A stretch of DNA of 35,773 nt. Origin: JAPLDA01 sp043787975. GTDB taxonomy: Bacteria > Bacteroidota > Bacteroidia > AKYH767-A > 2013-40CM-41-45. Both the position numbers and the translations under genes were made by a program. The stretch spans positions 1 through 35,773 of the forward strand of contig JAYVUK010000028.1 of the NCBI GenBank assembly GCA_043787975.1. The letters run 5' to 3'. Position 1 is the first letter of the stretch. Each line of letters begins with the position of its first letter. This document shows positions 32,041 to 35,773 of the stretch, piece after piece. The notes below the pieces were generated by a model. It made no database searches and had not been told where the DNA came from. It saw nothing but the letters and a program-made list of their open reading frames with translations.

Positions 32041-33057
32041 ATGAAAAAAGTATTCATTTTATTTTCTATCATACTTACGGGAATGTTATTCTATTCCTGT
32101 TCAACTGATTTTAATGTAGTGGCACCTTATAAAGAAACCATGGTTATCTACGGACTTTTGAATCCGGATGCCAGTACTAAAGCACAATATATAAGGATCA
32201 GCAAAGCGTATCTTGGTGAAGGCAATGCACTCATCATGGCTCAGGAGAGAGATTCGATTAATTATTCCAATCAGCTTGATGTAAGATTGGAGCGTATTGA
32301 TATTAATGGCATTGTAACTCAAACCTGTGTATTGCAGCGTGTTGATACAAACCTGAAGGACCCGGGAATCTTTAATAGTCCATATGAAGTGTTATTTAAA
32401 ACTCCTACCTCTTTCAGCCCGATGTTAACGAATGGCAGCACCTACCGTCTTACTGTTTATAACAGCCAAACCGGAGTAACTGCTAAAGCAGAGACCGTTG
32501 TTATTGATTCCATAACCGGTGATCCTATTAGCGCACCATCCAGCGGTATGAACTTTACCACACCTCTTGTGAGAACATTTAGTTTTGCCGGTGCCACAAA
32601 TGCATATGTTTATAATATGACGATACGGTTTCATTATAAGGAAGTGAATCTTTCATTAAATGATACAACTCTTAAGTATGTTAATTGGGATCTTGGTGAT
32701 CAGGCAACAGGAATAGGTCAGCCTACCATTTCTTATGGAGGTATTTATCTTCCGGATCTTTATCGCATCGTTGGAAGTTCTGTGGCCCCCGCAGATACAA
32801 ATCAGATCAAAAGATTTGTTGATACACCTCCCATAGAATTTGTTATTACAGCAGGCACGGAAGACCTGAACACGTACCAGCAGATCGTTCAACCTTCCGA
32901 TGGAATTGTTCAAGAGCGACCACTATTTACAAATATTGAAAACGGAATTGGGTTATTTACCAGCCGTTACATGAAATCCATTTTTAAAAATTTGAATGCG
33001 GTTTCAATAGCCGCCTTTGATACCAGTGCTTTTACAAGCAGTATTCATTTTCATTAA
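32041..33057 (+). CDS. Secreted lipoprotein, DUF4249-like
   Basis: A 338-residue protein. The signal MKKVFILFSIILTGMLFYSC ends in a lipobox-like FYSC with Cys20, so it is probably a lipoprotein. The beginning of the mature part (APYKETMVIYGLLNPD and IRISKAYLGEGN) recalls the DUF4249 beta-rich lipoproteins found beside TonB-dependent systems in Bacteroidota, but no TonB gene is near. Predominantly beta-structure, with no enzymatic motif. Function unknown, and the family call is tentative. Divergent from panB and upstream of dnaK with a 156-base gap. Confidence 0.6.
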   Translation: MKKVFILFSIILTGMLFYSCSTDFNVVAPYKETMVIYGLLNPDASTKAQYIRISKAYLGEGNALIMAQERDSINYSNQLDVRLERIDINGIVTQTCVLQRVDTNLKDPGIFNSPYEVLFKTPTSFSPMLTNGSTYRLTVYNSQTGVTAKAETVVIDSITGDPISAPSSGMNFTTPLVRTFSFAGATNAYVYNMTIRFHYKEVNLSLNDTTLKYVNWDLGDQATGIGQPTISYGGIYLPDLYRIVGSSVAPADTNQIKRFVDTPPIEFVITAGTEDLNTYQQIVQPSDGIVQERPLFTNIENGIGLFTSRYMKSIFKNLNAVSIAAFDTSAFTSSIHFH

Positions 33058-33125
33058 TATATAAATCCTTATTCAGGGACTGTTTGTCATTTATCTGGGA
33101 TGAAAATTCAGTTCAAAATGTACAC

Positions 33126-33152
33126 CTGACAATTTTGCTTCATTCATGTCAG
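33126..33152. promoter_or_regulatory. Inverted repeat upstream of dnaK, possible operator
   Basis: CTGACA (33126-33131) and TGTCAG (33147-33152) are perfect inverted copies with a 15-base spacer. They lie 62 bases before the dnaK ATG. A TTGACA also occurs at 33164-33169, but no matching -10 or TAnnTTTG box is found at usual spacing. Confidence 0.35.
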
Positions 33153-33213
33153 TGGCATAGTGATTGACAATCGCGAAACCGCATAATTTATTTAAAAACA
33201 AAAACAAACTACA

Positions 33214-35133
33214 ATGAGAAAAGTTATAGGCATTGACCTTGGAACAACCAATTCATGCGTTGCAGTTATGGAAGGCAACGAACCGGTTGTAATTCCAAAC
33301 AGCGAAGGACGCAGAACAACACCTTCAATAGTTGCATTCCTCGCAAACGGAGAACGCAAGGTTGGAGATCCCGCAAAGCGACAGGCAATTACCAATGCAA
33401 AACATACAGTTGCTTCCATTAAGCGCTTCATGGGTGAGACATTCGACAGGATCCAGAAAGAAAAGGATCGTGTTCCTTTTTCTGTCGTGAAGGGTGACAA
33501 CAACACGCCACGTGTCCAGATTGATGACCGCGCTTATACTCCCCAGGAAATTTCAGCCATCATTCTCCAGAAGATGAAAAAGACTGCTGAAGATTATCTT
33601 GGTCATGAAGTGAGCGAAGCGGTGATTACAGTTCCTGCATATTTCAATGACTCACAACGCCAGGCTACAAAAGAAGCAGGTGAAATTGCAGGGTTGAAAG
33701 TGCTTCGCATCATTAACGAACCCACCGCAGCATCGCTTGCGTATGGTTTGGATAAAAAACATAAAGACGAAAAAATTGCCGTGTTCGATTTGGGTGGCGG
33801 AACATTTGATATTTCAATTCTTGAATTGGGTGATGGCGTTTTTGAAGTGAAATCGACCAACGGTGATACACATCTTGGTGGAGATGATTTTGACCAGAAA
33901 GTGATTGACTGGCTTGCCGACGAATTTAAAAAAGATGAAGGAGTGGATTTGAAAAAGGATCCGATGGCTTTGCAGCGTTTAAAGGAAGCTGCTGAAAAAG
34001 CGAAAGTTGAATTGTCAAGTTCAACCGAAACGGAAATCAATCTTCCTTACATCATGCCTGTTGATGGCGTTCCTAAACATTTGGTGAAAAAACTGACACG
34101 TTCCAAATTCGAACAACTATGTGATGATTTGATTCAGCGTACACTTGCACCTTGTAAGAAAGCATTGGAAGATGCAGGTCTTCAACCAAGCCAGATTGAT
34201 GAGGTAATTTTAGTAGGAGGTTCTACACGCATTCCTGCTATACAAGCATTGGTTGAAAAGTTCTTTGGTAAAACGCCTCATAAAGGAGTGAACCCGGATG
34301 AAGTGGTTGCAGTTGGTGCTGCCATCCAGGGAGCTGTTTTAACCGGAGAAGTGAAAGACGTATTGTTGCTTGATGTAACTCCGCTGTCAATGGGAATTGA
34401 AACAATGGGTGGAGTATTCACACGCATGATTGAATCCAACACGACTATTCCTACCAAGAAGAGCGAAACATTTTCTACTGCCAGTGATAGTCAGCCTTCC
34501 GTAGAAATTCACATTCTGCAAGGCGAGCGTCCAATGGCAAAAGACAACCGCACAATCGGACGGTTCCATCTCGATGGAATTCCACCGGCTCCAAGAGGTG
34601 TTCCCCAGGTTGAAGTGACGTTTGATATTGATGCAAACGGAATTTTACATGTGACTGCAAAAGATAAGGCAACTGGAAAATCACAGAACATCCGTATTGA
34701 AGCATCTTCAGGGTTGAGTGATGAAGAAATTAAAAAGATGAAAGCAGAAGCAGAAGCCAATGCGGAAACTGATCGCAAAGTAAAAGAAGAAGTTGAAAAG
34801 ATTAACCAGGCAGACGGGATGATCTTCCAGACAGAAAAACAATTGAAAGAATATGGCGACAAGCTTTCAGCAGATAAAAAGGAAGCGATTCAAAAAGCAC
34901 TGAGTGATTTGAAAGATGCACATAAAAATAAAGATCTTTCAGCCATTGATTCGGGTTTGACTGCCTTGAATGCCGCATGGCAGGCAGCTTCTGAAGAGAT
35001 GTATAAAGCCACCCAGGGAGCGCAACAACAATCATCTAATGCTGATGCAAACGCTGACGGAAACGGGCAGCCAAATGCAGAAGGCAATGTAACGGATGTT
35101 GATTTTGAAGAAGTAAAGGATGAGAAGAAATAA
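33214..35133 (+). CDS. dnaK: Molecular chaperone DnaK (Hsp70)
   Basis: A 639-residue Hsp70 of normal length. The ATPase domain begins MRKVIGIDLGTTNSCVAVMEG; the phosphate-2 motif is VFDLGGGTFDISILE and the adenosine motif ILVGGSTRIPAIQALV. The substrate-binding domain starts near DVTPLSMGIETMGG. The tail (DADANADGNG type, then NVTDVDFEEVKDEKK) matches bacterial DnaK ends. It folds proteins with DnaJ and GrpE, neither of which lies in this window. It is a single-gene unit with an inverted repeat upstream and a strong terminator downstream. Confidence 0.98.
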   Translation: MRKVIGIDLGTTNSCVAVMEGNEPVVIPNSEGRRTTPSIVAFLANGERKVGDPAKRQAITNAKHTVASIKRFMGETFDRIQKEKDRVPFSVVKGDNNTPRVQIDDRAYTPQEISAIILQKMKKTAEDYLGHEVSEAVITVPAYFNDSQRQATKEAGEIAGLKVLRIINEPTAASLAYGLDKKHKDEKIAVFDLGGGTFDISILELGDGVFEVKSTNGDTHLGGDDFDQKVIDWLADEFKKDEGVDLKKDPMALQRLKEAAEKAKVELSSSTETEINLPYIMPVDGVPKHLVKKLTRSKFEQLCDDLIQRTLAPCKKALEDAGLQPSQIDEVILVGGSTRIPAIQALVEKFFGKTPHKGVNPDEVVAVGAAIQGAVLTGEVKDVLLLDVTPLSMGIETMGGVFTRMIESNTTIPTKKSETFSTASDSQPSVEIHILQGERPMAKDNRTIGRFHLDGIPPAPRGVPQVEVTFDIDANGILHVTAKDKATGKSQNIRIEASSGLSDEEIKKMKAEAEANAETDRKVKEEVEKINQADGMIFQTEKQLKEYGDKLSADKKEAIQKALSDLKDAHKNKDLSAIDSGLTALNAAWQAASEEMYKATQGAQQQSSNADANADGNGQPNAEGNVTDVDFEEVKDEKK

Positions 35134-35154
35134 ATATCTATTTTCTTATTCAAT

Positions 35155-35183
35155 AAAAAGGGAGCCCTTTCGGTTCCCTTTTT
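35155..35183. terminator. Bidirectional rho-independent terminator after dnaK
   Basis: AAAAAGGGAGCC (35155-35166) pairs with GGTTCCCTTTTT (35172-35183), with one G-U wobble and a five-base loop CTTTC. A and T runs flank it on both sides, so it serves dnaK and the convergent minus-strand gene. Confidence 0.88.
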
Positions 35184-35208
35184 AAAAATCCTGTTCTATC
35201 TTACTGCT

Positions 35209-35242
35209 TCTAACCTCCAACTTCCAATATTTATCTTCCGAG
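35209..35242. repeat. Short intergenic repeat, TCCAACTTCCAA type, copy 2
   Basis: TCTAACCTCCAACTTCCAAT and following bases resemble 29836-29869. It overlaps the end of the BT_3928-like gene, like copy 1 at the RluA-type gene. Confidence 0.35.
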
Positions 35243-35773
35243 ATATTTATTCTTCACTTCATCAAATGTCGGAAAATCATTGTAATGCCACATCGCTGTT
35301 ACCGTTCCCTTTTTCAAAAGCATCAATCCCGGGTTTGAACGGATCATGGTTTTCAATGCAGTTTCATCACACGTATAATATTCAAATATGGAATTGTGTT
35401 CATGACGAAACGGATCCACCAACTTCGGAGATGAACCTGTAAGTCCGATAAATTCCACTCCCGCCTTCTGACACAAGGTAACAAAATCATTCACTTTATT
35501 CTGAACCTTGTCATTGGAATACCTGATGTCGTAAGCAACCAGCAGAAAAACATTTTCCTGGTCCAGAATGTCTTCGGTAATATCTGTTCCATCCGCAGAA
35601 ACAATAGAGAAGTCATGAATAGCAGGATGATCGCCTTCACGTATTACCCTGTCCTTTCTGTCAACGAATTTATAAGTAGTGTCGATTGTTTTTAATTGAT
35701 CGGAAGTCAATTGAACTTGTTTTCCATCTTTCTCATAGGTGAATACCATCACCACACTATCCTTCACAGCATC
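35231..35773 (-). CDS. BT_3928-like membrane protein, C-terminal part (cut by window edge)
   Basis: The last 180 or so residues of a longer protein; the frame is open to the right edge of the window, so the GTG at 35767 is not the true start. The visible part includes HPAIHDFSIVSADGTDITEDIL and a thioredoxin-like segment (VFLLVAYDI, FVTLCQKAGVEFIGLTGS, NPGLMLLKKGTVTAMWHYNDFP). This matches the C-terminal portion of BT_3928-type proteins of Bacteroidota, which usually carry a DoxX-like membrane domain at the N-terminus, outside this window. No CxxC redox pair is visible. Function unknown. It converges on dnaK with a shared terminator. Confidence 0.6.
   Translation of the reverse strand, partial: DAVKDSVVMVFTYEKDGKQVQLTSDQLKTIDTTYKFVDRKDRVIREGDHPAIHDFSIVSADGTDITEDILDQENVFLLVAYDIRYSNDKVQNKVNDFVTLCQKAGVEFIGLTGSSPKLVDPFRHEHNSIFEYYTCDETALKTMIRSNPGLMLLKKGTVTAMWHYNDFPTFDEVKNKYLGR

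Overview
The window looks like a chromosomal segment of a Bacteroidota bacterium, probably a Chitinophagales/Sphingobacteriia-type lineage. The evidence is: type IX secretion (T9SS) C-terminal sorting domains on secreted proteins; paired DUF5723-like outer-membrane proteins; a BT_3928-like gene at the right edge; an ECF-sigma operon of Bacteroidota style; moderately low GC; few Shine-Dalgarno sequences; and many copies of the Bacteroidota promoter element TAnnTTTG just upstream of starts on both strands. I see no rRNA, tRNA, CRISPR array, phage or classical insertion sequence.

Layout. 1-4640 (+): a LuxR-type HTH fragment, then a surface-polysaccharide block of Wzx-like flippase, Wzz-like chain-length protein and O-antigen ligase/polymerase. 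4650-7920 (-): a fused E1 alpha/beta 2-oxoacid dehydrogenase followed by murQ. 8186-10798 (+): a large secreted endonuclease/exonuclease/phosphatase-family protein with Ig-like modules. 10801-13945 (-): an MqnP-like UbiA prenyltransferase and a T9SS-exported subtilisin. 14245-16998: two DUF5723-like proteins, tail to tail. 17190-21367 (-): M13 metallopeptidase lipoprotein, alpha/beta hydrolase, ACP phosphodiesterase. 21464-22006 (+): a Kazal-domain protein with a T9SS tail. 22031-24070 (-): a stand-alone Cas6-like endoribonuclease and YchF. 24192-28044 (+): an Hsp15-like S4 protein and the two halves of a split transketolase with a VWA-domain protein gene between them. 28110-29793 (+): ECF sigma factor, a membrane protein with a duplicated motif (putative anti-sigma) and a small periplasmic protein. 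29858-31931 (-): RluA-type pseudouridine synthase, a GxxExxY nuclease-fold protein framed by inverted repeats, and panB. 32041-35133 (+): a lipoprotein and dnaK. 35231-end (-): a partial BT_3928-like protein.

Most genes are housekeeping or cell-envelope genes in short transcription units, several with recognisable promoters and hairpin terminators. The accessory feature that stands out is the GxxExxY cassette at 30567-31086. A small PD-(D/E)XK-type gene with a GTG start sits between inverted copies of a REP-like sequence (11-nt outer and 19-nt inner arms, both perfect). A solitary third copy lies at 25531-25573 inside the transketolase locus. This resembles a REP/RAYT-type gene-plus-repeat unit built around a different enzyme family. 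The second point of interest is the lone Cas6-like gene with no array or other cas gene in the window.

Family assignments rest on motifs read by eye. No database search was run.
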